Origin: JAAAPF01 sp046541805
GTDB lineage: Bacteria > Pseudomonadota > Alphaproteobacteria > Geminicoccales > Geminicoccaceae
Direction: 5' to 3'
Length of the DNA: 24,224 nucleotides
Assembly (NCBI GenBank): GCA_046541805.1
Contig: JBKHCM010000041.1
Coordinates: 1-24,224, forward strand
Shown piece after piece: positions 7,153 through 14,904 of this stretch. Made by a program: the position numbers and the translations under genes. Position 1 is the stretch's first letter, and the number at the start of each line of letters is the position of its first letter. Under the pieces are notes generated by a model. The model worked only from the letters and a program-made list of their open reading frames with translations. It made no database searches and was not told the origin of the DNA.

Positions 7153-7214
7153 CGCGCCCCGCTTGATCCGCACGCAGTGCTGGTGCATTGCCGCGCGGGC
7201 GGCCGGGAGGTGGC

Positions 7215-7580
7215 ATGCGACTGGTCTGGTTGGGCATCGGTTGGGCGGCGGTCGGCGCCGCGTTCGCGGGCGTGTGGCTGCCGCTCGTGCCGACGGTGCC
7301 GTTGTTGCTGGTGGCAGTTTGGGCGTTCGCGCGGGGCTCGCCGCAAACCCGGCAATGGCTCTTCGAGCACCCGCGCTTCGGCCCGGTGCTCCACGACTGG
7401 CACGTCCACGGCGCGGTGCCGCGGCGCGCCAAGATCCTGTCCGTGGTCGCGATGACGGGAAGTTTTGCGATCCTTTGGCGCACAACCAGCCTGCCCGGCT
7501 GGGCGCTGGCGCTGATCGCGCTCCTCTTCGTTGCGATCAGCGCCTTCGTGGTCAGCCGGCCCGCGCCCGTCCGCGGGTGA
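7215..7580 (+). CDS. DUF454 (YbaN-like) inner-membrane protein
   Basis: The 121-residue protein matches the DUF454/YbaN family of small inner-membrane proteins of unknown function. The N-terminal hydrophobic hairpin is followed by the family pattern WLPLVPTVPLLLVAVWAFAR, then a cytoplasmic-looking loop with the conserved WLFEHPRFGPVLHDW, and two more helices to the end (about 75-115), giving four membrane segments. ATG 7215 follows GGGAGG at 7205-7210 with a short 4-base spacer and yields a standard N-terminus (MRLVWLGIGW). It may be transcribed with the alcohol dehydrogenase upstream. Its TGA directly abuts the stop of the minus-strand small gene, forming TGATCA at 7578-7583. In other bacteria DUF454 genes often sit near haem or iron genes, but nothing here supports a specific job. 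Confidence 0.88.
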   Translation: MRLVWLGIGWAAVGAAFAGVWLPLVPTVPLLLVAVWAFARGSPQTRQWLFEHPRFGPVLHDWHVHGAVPRRAKILSVVAMTGSFAILWRTTSLPGWALALIALLFVAISAFVVSRPAPVRG

Positions 7581-7697
7581 TCAGCAGCGGGGGCGCCGGC
7601 GCACGCGGATCCGCCGCGGCGCCGGCCGGCGCGGCACGAAGACGAAGAACAACGCGGCAAAGAGCGCCAAACGGGCGAGATCGAACGCGGTGCGCAT
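7581..7697 (-). CDS. 38-residue putative single-pass membrane protein
   Basis: The reverse strand encodes MRTAFDLARLALFAALFFVF followed by an arginine- and proline-rich tail (VPRRPAPRRIRVRRRPRC) and TGA at 7583-7581. GGAGG lies at 7710-7706 with an ideal 8-base spacer before ATG 7697, and it is the best ribosome-binding site in this neighbourhood. One hydrophobic helix (about 8-20) precedes a strongly basic tail, so an N-out/C-in single-span topology is predicted. It lies 83 bases after the EVE gene and in the same direction, possibly as the last cistron of the gcdH-EVE transcript. No family is recognised. A chance frame cannot be excluded at this length, but the start signal and hydrophobic pattern argue for translation. 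Confidence 0.5.
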   Translation of the reverse strand: MRTAFDLARLALFAALFFVFVPRRPAPRRIRVRRRPRC

Positions 7698-7780
7698 GGC
7701 CCGAGCCTCCGCTGTGCTCTCGTCGGTACGCGCCGAAACCGCTCGCGGATCAAATCGAACATACCGCCGCGGCCTGAACC

Positions 7781-8200
7781 TCAGCTCGCGTCCTCGAGCC
7801 CGCCCATGCGGCAGATCAGGGCCCAGGCGGCCGCGTCCACCGGCATCACCGACAGGCGCGATTGTCGCACCAGGGCGAGGTCGGCGAGCTCGGGCGTCGC
7901 TTTGATCCGGGCGAGCGGTACCGCCTCCGGCAAGGGTCGCAGCGGCCTGAGGTCGACGCGCACGAACGGCCCCTCGGGGTCGTCCGGGTCGGGGTAGGCG
8001 TCGCGCACCACCTCCATGATGCCGAGCACCGCCGGCTCCTTCACCGAGCGGTAGAAGAAGGCGCGGTCGCCCACCGCCATCGCCTTCATGTTCTTGGCCG
8101 CCTGGTGGTTCTTGACGCCGTCCCAATCGGTGCGGCCGTCGGCGACGAACTGCTCCCACGCGTAGTCGTTCGGTTCGGTCTTGAAGAGCCAGTAGGCCAC
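7781..8200 (-). CDS. EVE domain-containing protein
   Basis: The 139-residue protein is a single EVE domain, a PUA-like fold related to human THYN1 that is thought to bind modified bases in DNA or RNA. It opens with the family signature AYWLFKTEPNDYAWEQF and continues with TDWDGVKNHQAAKNMKAM, GDRAFFYRS, GIMEVVRDAYPDPDD and LVRQSRLSVMPVDAAAWALI, covering the full domain. The start is GTG 8200, preceded by GGGGAG (8214-8209 on the reverse strand) with an 8-base spacer. It begins 16 bases after the gcdH stop on the same strand and is probably co-transcribed with it; the metabolic link is unclear and the pairing may be only positional. Stand-alone EVE proteins are common housekeeping genes in alphaproteobacteria, so a defence role is not implied. 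Confidence 0.92.
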   Translation of the reverse strand: MAYWLFKTEPNDYAWEQFVADGRTDWDGVKNHQAAKNMKAMAVGDRAFFYRSVKEPAVLGIMEVVRDAYPDPDDPEGPFVRVDLRPLRPLPEAVPLARIKATPELADLALVRQSRLSVMPVDAAAWALICRMGGLEDAS

Positions 8201-8216
8201 GCCGCTCGCTCCCCGC

Positions 8217-9443
8217 TCAGGCGCCGGTGAACGCCGCCAGGCCGGTCTGGGCGCGGCCGAGGATGAGCGCGTGGATGTCGTGGGTGCCCTCGTAGGTGTT
8301 CACGGTCTCGAGGTTCATCATGTGGCGGATGATGTGGTACTCGTCGACGATGCCGTTGCCGCCGTGCATGTCGCGCGCCATCCGCGCGATCTCCAGCGCC
8401 TTGCCGCAGCCGTTGCGCTTGATCAGCGACACCGCTTCCGGCGCGAGACGGCCCTCGTCCATCAGCCGCCCGCAGCGCAAGGCCGACTGCAGGCCGAGGG
8501 CGATCTCGGTCTGCATGTCGGCGAGCTTCTTCTGGATGAGCTGGTTGGCGGCCAAGGGCCGGCCGAACTGGCGGCGGTCGAGGGTGTACCGGCGGGCGGC
8601 GTGCCAGCAGGCCTCGGCGGCACCCCACACCCCCCAGGCGATGCCGTAGCGCGCCCGGTTCAAGCAGCCGAAGGGCCCCTTCAGGCCCTCGACGTTCGCC
8701 AGCAGATTGGCCTCGGGCACGAACACCTCGTCCATCTGGATCATGCCCGTGACCGACGCCCGCATCGACATCTTGCCTTCGATCTTGGGCGTCGCCAGGC
8801 CGGGATCGCCGCGCTCGACGATGAAGCCCCGAATCTTGCCGCCATGGGCCTCGGACCTGGCCCAGACGACGCAGAGGTCGGCGATCGGCGAATTGGTGAT
8901 CCAGGTCTTCGCGCCGCTCAGCCGGTAGCCGCCGTCCACCTTCTTGGCGCGGGTCGTCATCGCAGCCGGATCGGAGCCGGCGTCGGGCTCGGTGAGGCCG
9001 AAGCAGCCGATCAGCTCGCCCGTGGCGAGGCGCGGCAGCCAGGTCGTGCGCTGGGTCTCGTCGCCATAGGCCCAGATCGGCCACATCACGAGCGAGGACT
9101 GGACCGAGAGCGCGGAGCGATAGCCGCTGTCGACGCGCTCGATCTCGCGCGCGATCAACCCGTAGCTGACATCGGAGGCGCCGGCGCCGCCATAGGCTTC
9201 CGGGATCGTCGCGCCCAAGAGGCCGAGCGCGCCCATCTCCCGCATGATCGCCGGATCGAAGCGCTCGTGGCGGTAGGTCTCGGTCACCCGCGGCAGGAGC
9301 TTCTCTTGGGCGTAAGCGCGCGCGGCGTCGGCGACGAGGCGTTCCTCCTCGTCGAGCTGGTCGGCGAAGAAGAACGGATCCGCCCAGTCGAAGGCGGCGG
9401 GCTTGCCGCTGTCTCGCGGCTGCGGGGCGGGCTGCGCGTTCAT
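8217..9443 (-). CDS. gcdH: Glutaryl-CoA dehydrogenase
   Basis: This FAD enzyme oxidises and decarboxylates glutaryl-CoA to crotonyl-CoA in lysine and tryptophan degradation, passing electrons to ETF. The 408-residue protein has the acyl-CoA dehydrogenase layout: an N-terminal helical domain, a central beta domain (GCFGLTEPDAGSDP, then KTWITNSPIADL) and a C-terminal helical domain. The arginine in SGYRSALSVQSSLV (Arg109) corresponds to the glutaryl carboxylate-binding Arg of GCDH, and the catalytic base is Glu385 in YEGTHDIHALILGRAQTG. Together these separate it from straight-chain acyl-CoA dehydrogenases. ATG 9443 has GGAG 7 bases upstream. EVE follows 16 bases downstream. No glutaryl-CoA-forming genes are in the window. 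Confidence 0.94.
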   Translation of the reverse strand: MNAQPAPQPRDSGKPAAFDWADPFFFADQLDEEERLVADAARAYAQEKLLPRVTETYRHERFDPAIMREMGALGLLGATIPEAYGGAGASDVSYGLIAREIERVDSGYRSALSVQSSLVMWPIWAYGDETQRTTWLPRLATGELIGCFGLTEPDAGSDPAAMTTRAKKVDGGYRLSGAKTWITNSPIADLCVVWARSEAHGGKIRGFIVERGDPGLATPKIEGKMSMRASVTGMIQMDEVFVPEANLLANVEGLKGPFGCLNRARYGIAWGVWGAAEACWHAARRYTLDRRQFGRPLAANQLIQKKLADMQTEIALGLQSALRCGRLMDEGRLAPEAVSLIKRNGCGKALEIARMARDMHGGNGIVDEYHIIRHMMNLETVNTYEGTHDIHALILGRAQTGLAAFTGA

Positions 9444-9585
9444 CGGCTCACTCCAAGACGAGACGTTTGCGTGATGTAGCGTCGTCGGGCCCGCCTGTCG
9501 CCCTCCGCCGCCTGTGCGGACGGGCGTGCTGACGGGCTCGACCCGGCCCGTCGTCTGCCCTCGACGTCCCCACGCCCGCCGCAGC

Positions 9586-10047
9586 TCACGCCCAGCTCAA
9601 AAAGAGGCCGACCTCGCCGGGCTTGCCGTCGGGGAAGTTCATCACGCGGGCGTGCATCTTGAAGCCGTTGGGCGCGGCCGAGCGCTGGAACGCCTCGTAC
9701 CATTCGGCGGCGGGGCCCCGCAGCGTCCGCGGCCACTCGGGATCGGCGTTGTTGACCGCGCGGCCGCCGTCGGTGAGCGCGTCCGCCGGAAAGCGCAGCA
9801 CTTCGACCTCGTATTGCCCGTTCTCCACCGCGGCGTGGATGTACGCGCGGGCGCGCGCGAAGTCCTCCTCGGTGATGTGCTGGTCGAGGAACGCCCGCAC
9901 GACCGCGGCCCGCGCTTCGGCACGGCGGCGGCGCTCGGCGGCGTTGTCGCGGCGACGCGCCTCGCGCAACTCGTCGACGCGACGCCGCAGCTCCGCCGCG
10001 TTCGACACCTCGGCCAAGGATTGGCCCCAATCCCGACCCGCCGCCAT
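9586..10047 (-). CDS. Conserved-looking hypothetical protein with N-terminal coiled coil
   Basis: I do not recognise this 153-residue protein. Residues about 18-55 form a charged, heptad-like helix rich in Arg, Glu and Ala (RRRVDELREARRRDNAAERR), probably a coiled coil. A compact acidic domain follows (FLDQHITEEDFARARAYIHA, then QYEVEVLRFPADALTDGG) and ends with MNFPDGKPGEVGLFLSWA, which reads like closing beta strands. There is no signal peptide, membrane helix or cysteine. Third positions are strongly G/C, as in neighbouring genes. Its ATG overlaps the stop of the upstream gene as TGATG, so translation is probably coupled and the two products may act together. A cytoplasmic location is inferred. 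Confidence 0.75.
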   Translation of the reverse strand: MAAGRDWGQSLAEVSNAAELRRRVDELREARRRDNAAERRRRAEARAAVVRAFLDQHITEEDFARARAYIHAAVENGQYEVEVLRFPADALTDGGRAVNNADPEWPRTLRGPAAEWYEAFQRSAAPNGFKMHARVMNFPDGKPGEVGLFLSWA

Positions 10048-10643
10048 CAGCCTCGATCCTCCAACCCCGACCGCCGCACGACGGCTCCGCTCGGATCGGC
10101 GAACCTAGCCGGGCGTGACCGCAGTTTGAATGGTCCGCTGGTCGGGTCCGGGCCCGGTTCCGCCACGGCCGCCCGCTCGCGTCGCCGGCGCTTCGCCTGG
10201 TGACGGGCGGCGACCGGCACCGCCTCGGGCTCGGAGGGCGCCCAGGCGTCGAACATGGCGGCGTCGAGCCCGGCGCAGGCGCGCGCGCCCAGCGTCGGCT
10301 TGATCGCGCCTTCGGTGTCGATGACCTCCTGCTGGACGACCCGGTCCCAGGGCACGCTGACGGTCGACGGGGGGCCGTTGACGGTGACCGTCCGGGTGCC
10401 CTCGCCGACGTGGATGTACGGCGCCTCGGCGTCGGACCCGAACGCGGCGCGCCGGGCCGCATCATCGAAGCTGGCGGCGATCACGAGGTCGGCCGGCGCG
10501 CTCGTCGCGAGCGCGTCGGCCCCAAGCCCACCGACGACGACGTTTGCCGCCGGCGCGGCGCCGTGTTGCGGCAGCGGACCGGGCGCCGCCTCGGCGTGCG
10601 GCTCAGCGGGCGCGTTGACCAGCGGCTGGCGATGTTCCGTCAT
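10047..10643 (-). CDS. Hypothetical protein, coupled to the downstream unknown gene
   Basis: The 198-residue protein has no family I recognise. The first ~32 residues are Pro/Ala/His-rich and probably disordered. The middle (about 33-135) looks folded: NVVVGGLGADALATSAPADL, APYIHVGEGTRTVTVNG, PWDRVVQQEVIDTEGAIKPT. The tail is basic (RHQAKRRRRERAA) and then disordered. There is no signal peptide or membrane helix, and codon use matches the neighbours. ATG 10643 has GGAG (10656-10653 on the reverse strand) with a 9-base spacer. Its TGA shares one base with the ATG of the next gene. The first gene of a two-gene unit is a reasonable reading; the glycine-rich GGLGADAL could tempt one towards a nucleotide-binding call, but the motif is not specific enough. 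Confidence 0.65.
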   Translation of the reverse strand: MTEHRQPLVNAPAEPHAEAAPGPLPQHGAAPAANVVVGGLGADALATSAPADLVIAASFDDAARRAAFGSDAEAPYIHVGEGTRTVTVNGPPSTVSVPWDRVVQQEVIDTEGAIKPTLGARACAGLDAAMFDAWAPSEPEAVPVAARHQAKRRRRERAAVAEPGPDPTSGPFKLRSRPARFADPSGAVVRRSGLEDRG

Positions 10644-11165
10644 GATTGTTGTCTCCGTGGCTTACGGCGAAACGACACGACCGGCTCGAGAGAGGGCCGA
10701 ACCCACACCGCTCCGCGAGCCGTGGCGGAGGCGCCGGCCGGCTCGGTGTTGTTGACCGTTGCCGGGTGTTGCCTTTCGGTGCCGCTCGTTGGCGACCAGC
10801 ACCGGCGCTCGGCGTTGGACAGTCGCGCCTGGCTTGCCCGCGGTCGAACGTCGTTCGACCGCCGCCGCGGCTGCTCGATGGCGCCTCATCTTTCTTCGTT
10901 GGGGTCGCGCCGCGCAGTGTTGAGCGGCCCAGCGCGCAGCCGATTTGACGATTTGACCGCGAGCAGCGCAGAGCTATTCCGCTAGACGTGAGCATGGATG
11001 GTCACCGAGCGCGATGGATTGAGGCAATATCAATATGGCACCATGTCCCACGCCGGTCATTTCGGCGCTCGCGCGCAGCATCGCCCTTGAACGCCGTCGA
11101 GCGGGCCAGGCCGGCGGGACGGCGAAATCGGAACTTCCGAAACCCTTGCAGCCGTTGGGGCCCCA
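10644..11165. other. Intergenic region of about 520 bases without a supported gene
   Basis: It lies between two minus-strand genes and should hold the promoter of the 10643 gene at its left end and the uup terminator at its right end, but neither is clear. Frames here are short or arginine-rich. It contains the inverted repeat at 10840-10862 and a locally lower-GC patch near 10960-11045. No T-run terminator was found. Confidence 0.5.
10840..10862. repeat. Perfect 10-base inverted repeat with a 3-base loop
   Basis: GCGGTCGAAC (10840-10849) and GTTCGACCGC (10853-10862) are exact reverse complements around GTC. No T-run follows on either strand, so it is more likely a protein-binding palindrome or a structural element than a factor-independent terminator. 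It lies about 200 bases upstream of the 10643 gene start, far for a classical operator. Confidence 0.45.
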
Positions 11166-12962
11166 TTACCCCTCCGCCGCCTCCGCGAGCTCGAGCCAGC
11201 GCGCCTCGGCCGCCTCGGCCTGCGCACGCAAGTCGGCGAGCTCGGCGGCAAGGGCGTTCGCCCTCACCGGCTCGTGGGTGAAGAGCCTGCCGTCGGCGAG
11301 GCTGGCCTCGATCGCGCGGATCTTCTCGTGCAAGCGCTCGACCTCGCGCTCGGCCTTGGCCGCGTCGCGCTCGCGGCGGCGCTGCTCCTTGGCCGGGGTG
11401 GTGAACGGTTTGCCGCTCGTCCCCTTCGCCTTGGGCGCGGCGAGCGGCTCGGCGGGGGCGGAAGCGGCCTCGCGCTGCCTCAGCATGTCGCTGTAGCCGC
11501 CGGCGTATTCGACGACGCGGCCGCCCGGCTCGAAGGCGATCGTGCTCGTCACCGTGCGGTCGAGGAAGTCGCGGTCGTGGCTCACGATCAAGAGCGTGCC
11601 GGCGTACTGCTCGAGGGCGTCGCCGAGGACGTCGAGGGTGTCCATGTCGAGGTCGTTGGTGGGCTCGTCGAGGACCAGGAGGTTCGACGGCCGCGCGAAC
11701 AGCTTGGCCAGCAGCAGGCGGTTGCGCTCGCCGCCGGAGAGCGCACGGCAGGGGCTCCGGGCTTGGCTCTCGTCGAACAGGAAGTCCTTGAGATAGCCCA
11801 TGACGTGGCGACGGGAGCCTTGGACCTCGACCTGATCGCCGCCCTCGGGGCAGAGCACCTCCCAGGGCGTGAGGGCGAGGTCGAGGCTCTCGCGCTCCTG
11901 CTCGTACCAGGCGATCTCGAGCTTGGTGCCCAGCCTCAGCCTGCCGGCGTCGGGAGCGAGCTCGCCGGTGAGGAGCTTCAACAGCGTCGACTTGCCCGCC
12001 CCGTTCGGCCCGATGACGCCGATCCGGTCGCCCCTCAGGATCCGCGTCGAGAAGGGGGGAACGACCGTCCTGCCGTCGAAGGCCTTGCTGATTTCCTCCG
12101 CCTCGACCACCAGGGTGCCCGAGGCCGGGGCGACCTCCGCCGTCAGCGGGGCCGAGCCCTCGGGCCGCACCCGTCGCGCGCGTTCCTTGCGCATGGCCTC
12201 GAGCCGGCGTAGCCGGCCCTGGTTGCGCTTGCGGCGCGCGGTGATGCCCTCCTTGGACCAGCGCGTCTCCTCGGCGATACGCTTGTCGAGCTTGGCGGCT
12301 TCGCGGCTCTCGCGCTCGAGCGCCGCCGCGATGGCGGGCTCGAGGTCGTGGAAGCGCACCTCGAGGTCGAGGATGCGGCCGCGGTCGAGCCACCAGCAGC
12401 GTGTCGCGACGGCGTCGAGAAAGGCGCGGTCGTGGCTGATCAGGACCACGGCGCCGCGAAACGCCTTCAGCCGCGCCTCGAGGTTCAAGATCGTCTGCAG
12501 ATCGAGATGGTTCGTGGGCTCGTCGAGCAGCAGGGCGTCGGCGTCGAGCGCGAGCGTGCGCGCGAGCGCGAGCCGGCGCCGCTGCCCGCCGGAGAGGGTG
12601 AGCGGATCGGCGGCGCCGTCGAGCTCGAACTCCTCGAGGAGCGCGTCGGCGGCGTAGGGGGGCAACCCCTCGGGCGCGTCCTCGTCCGCACGCATCAGCC
12701 ACGTGCGCGCGTCCCCGCCGTCGGCGAACTCGGGCGCCTGCGGCAGATAGGCGAGGCGGGTGCGCGGGGCCGTGCTGCGGCTGCCGGCGTCGAGCTCGAG
12801 CTTGCCGGCGAGCACCTGCAACAGCGTCGACTTGCCGGCGCCGTTGCGGCCCACCAGCGCCACCCGCGCGCCCGGGTCGAGCTTGAGCTCGAGGCCGGCG
12901 AGGAGCCTGCGCTCGCCGATGGCGAGGTGCGCGTCCTTGAGGGTCAAAAGCGGCGGAGCCAT
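11166..12962 (-). CDS. uup: ABC-F family ATPase of the Uup type
   Basis: ABC-F proteins are soluble twin ATPases that act on the ribosome, at the E-site/tRNA interface; Uup is also linked to DNA transposition and branch migration. The 598-residue protein has NBD1 with Walker A GRNGAGKST (38-46), signature LSGGQRRRLALART and Walker B LLLDEPTNHLDLQT. A basic helical linker follows (EETRWSKEGITARRKRNQGR). NBD2 has GPNGAGKST, LSGGERNRLLLAKLF and LLVLDEPTNDLDMDTLD. A C-terminal coiled coil rich in Lys, Arg and Glu (about 510-595, KEQRRRERDAAKAEREVERL) distinguishes Uup from EttA, YbiT and YheS. There are no membrane helices, so it is not a transporter. It is divergent from amn with 116 bases between starts. 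Confidence 0.93.
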   Translation of the reverse strand: MAPPLLTLKDAHLAIGERRLLAGLELKLDPGARVALVGRNGAGKSTLLQVLAGKLELDAGSRSTAPRTRLAYLPQAPEFADGGDARTWLMRADEDAPEGLPPYAADALLEEFELDGAADPLTLSGGQRRRLALARTLALDADALLLDEPTNHLDLQTILNLEARLKAFRGAVVLISHDRAFLDAVATRCWWLDRGRILDLEVRFHDLEPAIAAALERESREAAKLDKRIAEETRWSKEGITARRKRNQGRLRRLEAMRKERARRVRPEGSAPLTAEVAPASGTLVVEAEEISKAFDGRTVVPPFSTRILRGDRIGVIGPNGAGKSTLLKLLTGELAPDAGRLRLGTKLEIAWYEQERESLDLALTPWEVLCPEGGDQVEVQGSRRHVMGYLKDFLFDESQARSPCRALSGGERNRLLLAKLFARPSNLLVLDEPTNDLDMDTLDVLGDALEQYAGTLLIVSHDRDFLDRTVTSTIAFEPGGRVVEYAGGYSDMLRQREAASAPAEPLAAPKAKGTSGKPFTTPAKEQRRRERDAAKAEREVERLHEKIRAIEASLADGRLFTHEPVRANALAAELADLRAQAEAAEARWLELAEAAEG

Positions 12963-13078
12963 GGCGGACCGGCGGCTGGTGGCGGGTGCGGCGACGGCGA
13001 GCCCGGCTCAACGCGCGGTGGAGCTTTCGTCGCCGCCGCCGCTGAGTTAGCAACGCGGCGTCGGTGTTGGGAGGGGTC

Positions 13079-14560
13079 ATGCACGCACTCGAAGAGAGTT
13101 TCGCCGCCCTCGGGGTCAAAGAGCCGCAGGCCATCGCCGATCCGGACACCGTCGTCGCGCGGCTCATCGAGCTCTACGACCACGCCAGCGAGGCCGTGCG
13201 CACCGCCTTTCGCGACTTCGAGGCGGGCGGCGAGCCGCCGGCGCCGCACCACGCCACCTACCCCTTCCTCGGCCTCCATGTCGGTGCGGAAAGCCTCAAC
13301 ATCGACGCCCGCTACGCCTTCGGCGCGCTCACCGACCCCGGCATCTTCGGCACCACGATCACCCGGCCGCGCCTGTTCGCCGGCTACCTCCTGGACAACA
13401 CCCGAAGGCTGATGGCGCATCACGGCGTCGAGATGGTGGTGGGCCGCTCGAACCGGCCCATCCCCCTGCCCTTCGTCGTCGACCGCTCCGGGCTCGAGCT
13501 GGCGGGCGAGCGCGTCGCCGAGGTCTGGAGCCGCTTCGTGCTCCCGGACCTGCGCTACACCGACGACCGCGTCGCCAACGGCTTCTACCGCCCGCCCGAG
13601 ACGCCGATCCAGCCTCTGGCCCTGTTCACCGCCGAGCGCGCCGACTACTCGCTGCAGCGGCTCTACCACTACACCGGCACCGCACCGGAATATTTCCAGC
13701 GCTTCGTGCTGTTGACCAACTACCAGCGCTACGTCGACCGCTTCGTGAAGTACGGCCGCAAGCTCGTCCATGCGGGCGACGAGTTCGAGGCGCTGGTGGA
13801 GCCGGGCGACGCCGTCACCGCCCCCGCCGGCTGGCAGGCCCCCGCCGACGTCGGCGAGCCACCGCAGCACCTGCCGCAGATGCCGGCCTACCACCTCTTT
13901 CGGTCCGACCGGCGCGGGATCACGCTCGTCAACATCGGCGTCGGCCCCTCCAACGCGCGCACCATCACCGACCACCTGGCCGTGCTGCGCCCGCATTGCT
14001 GGCTGATGCTGGGGCACTGCGCCGGGCTCAGGCGCTCGCAGCAACTGGGCGACTACGTCCTCGCCCACGGCTATGTTCGCGACGACCACGTCCTCGATCA
14101 GGAGCTGCCGCTGTTCGTGCCGGTGCCGCCGATCGCCGAGGTGCAGGTGGCGCTGCAGGAGGCGGTGGCGCGGGTCACCGGCCTCGAGGGGCTCGACCTC
14201 AAGACCCGGATGCGCACGGGCACCGTCGCCACCACCGACAACCGCAATTGGGAGTTGCGCTACGCCGAGCTCTACGAGCGCTTGAACCAGAGCCGCGCGA
14301 TCGCCGTCGACATGGAGAGTGCGACGATCTCGGCCAACGGCTTTCGCTTCCGCGTCCCCTACGGCACGCTCTTGTGCGTCTCCGACAAGCCGCTCCACGG
14401 CGAGCTCAAGCTCCGCGGCATGGCCGACCAGTTCTACCGCCAGCGGGTGAGCCAGCATTTGGAGATCGGCATCGAGGCGCTGCGCATCCTCAGAGAAGGC
14501 GGCACCGACGTGCTGCACTCCAGAAAGCTCAGGAGCTTCGACGAGCCGGCCTTTCGCTGA
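13079..14560 (+). CDS. amn: AMP nucleosidase
   Basis: AMP nucleosidase hydrolyses AMP to adenine and ribose 5-phosphate in the cytoplasm and helps balance adenylate pools. The 493-residue protein is close to the E. coli enzyme's length. The N-terminal AMP-nucleosidase domain (about 1-170) includes ARYAFGALTDPGIFGTTITR and the helical opening after it. The C-terminal nucleoside-phosphorylase fold (about 270-460) has NIGVGPSNARTITDHLA, LMLGHCAGLR, and AVDMESATISANGFRF followed by VPYGTLLCVSDKPLHGELK, with the conserved Glu of DMES that contacts ribose. The start is ATG 13079, with GGGAGG at 13069-13074 and a 4-base spacer. The GTG 15 bases upstream (13064) would place the start before the ribosome-binding site. 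Divergent from uup, so the promoter must lie within 12963-13078. Confidence 0.94.
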   Translation: MHALEESFAALGVKEPQAIADPDTVVARLIELYDHASEAVRTAFRDFEAGGEPPAPHHATYPFLGLHVGAESLNIDARYAFGALTDPGIFGTTITRPRLFAGYLLDNTRRLMAHHGVEMVVGRSNRPIPLPFVVDRSGLELAGERVAEVWSRFVLPDLRYTDDRVANGFYRPPETPIQPLALFTAERADYSLQRLYHYTGTAPEYFQRFVLLTNYQRYVDRFVKYGRKLVHAGDEFEALVEPGDAVTAPAGWQAPADVGEPPQHLPQMPAYHLFRSDRRGITLVNIGVGPSNARTITDHLAVLRPHCWLMLGHCAGLRRSQQLGDYVLAHGYVRDDHVLDQELPLFVPVPPIAEVQVALQEAVARVTGLEGLDLKTRMRTGTVATTDNRNWELRYAELYERLNQSRAIAVDMESATISANGFRFRVPYGTLLCVSDKPLHGELKLRGMADQFYRQRVSQHLEIGIEALRILREGGTDVLHSRKLRSFDEPAFR

Positions 14561-14578
14561 ACCGGCAGGGGTGGGGTG

Positions 14579-14866
14579 ATGCGCGCGCAGCCTGGTCCTG
14601 CTACGCCTCGCGGCGGCGCTGCTCGCCTCCGCCTGGGCCAACCCGCTGGCTTCGACGGCGGTGCGCAACGATCGGCAGGCGGCCACCGCGGCGCTCTCGA
14701 TCTAGCCACGCTGCGGACCATCAGCGCCACGCTCTCCGTCCTAAAGGACGCCGACGTCGAGGGTTCGGCTCGGTGGCCGGGCGGCTTAGGCCGAGCGCTG
14801 GGCCACATCGTCGCCACCGGAAAGAACGACGGCCGCCGCCGCCCCAGCGGCCGCCGCGGCTGGTAG
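14579..14866 (+). pseudogene. Probable frameshifted gene for a small exported protein
   Basis: ATG 14579 follows a G-rich stretch that could act as a ribosome-binding site. After three codons its frame becomes Gly/Arg/Pro-rich. If the frame is shifted at about 14588, a clean signal peptide appears (SLVLLRLAAALLASAWA), followed by NPLASTAVRNDRQAATAALS and a stop at 14705. The mature start resembles the first ankyrin-repeat helix pair of exported ankyrin proteins (NPLxxAVRxxDxxAVxALL), but this is only a resemblance. Downstream, the original frame has TLRTISATLSVLKDADVEGS before turning arginine-rich. I read this as a broken gene for an exported protein. It starts 19 bases after amn. Confidence 0.35.
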
Positions 14867-14904
14867 GATGACGCGCGAGGGGACATCGCTGAAGGGTCGT
14901 CGTC

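Noticed and set aside
7781..8200. EVE domain as part of a defence system
   Set aside because: It is a stand-alone domain next to gcdH with no nuclease, helicase or restriction gene nearby; the common housekeeping form is more likely.
12944..14686. 580-codon open frame antisense to amn
   Set aside because: It is a shadow of amn and extends past it only into debris; there is no recognisable domain.
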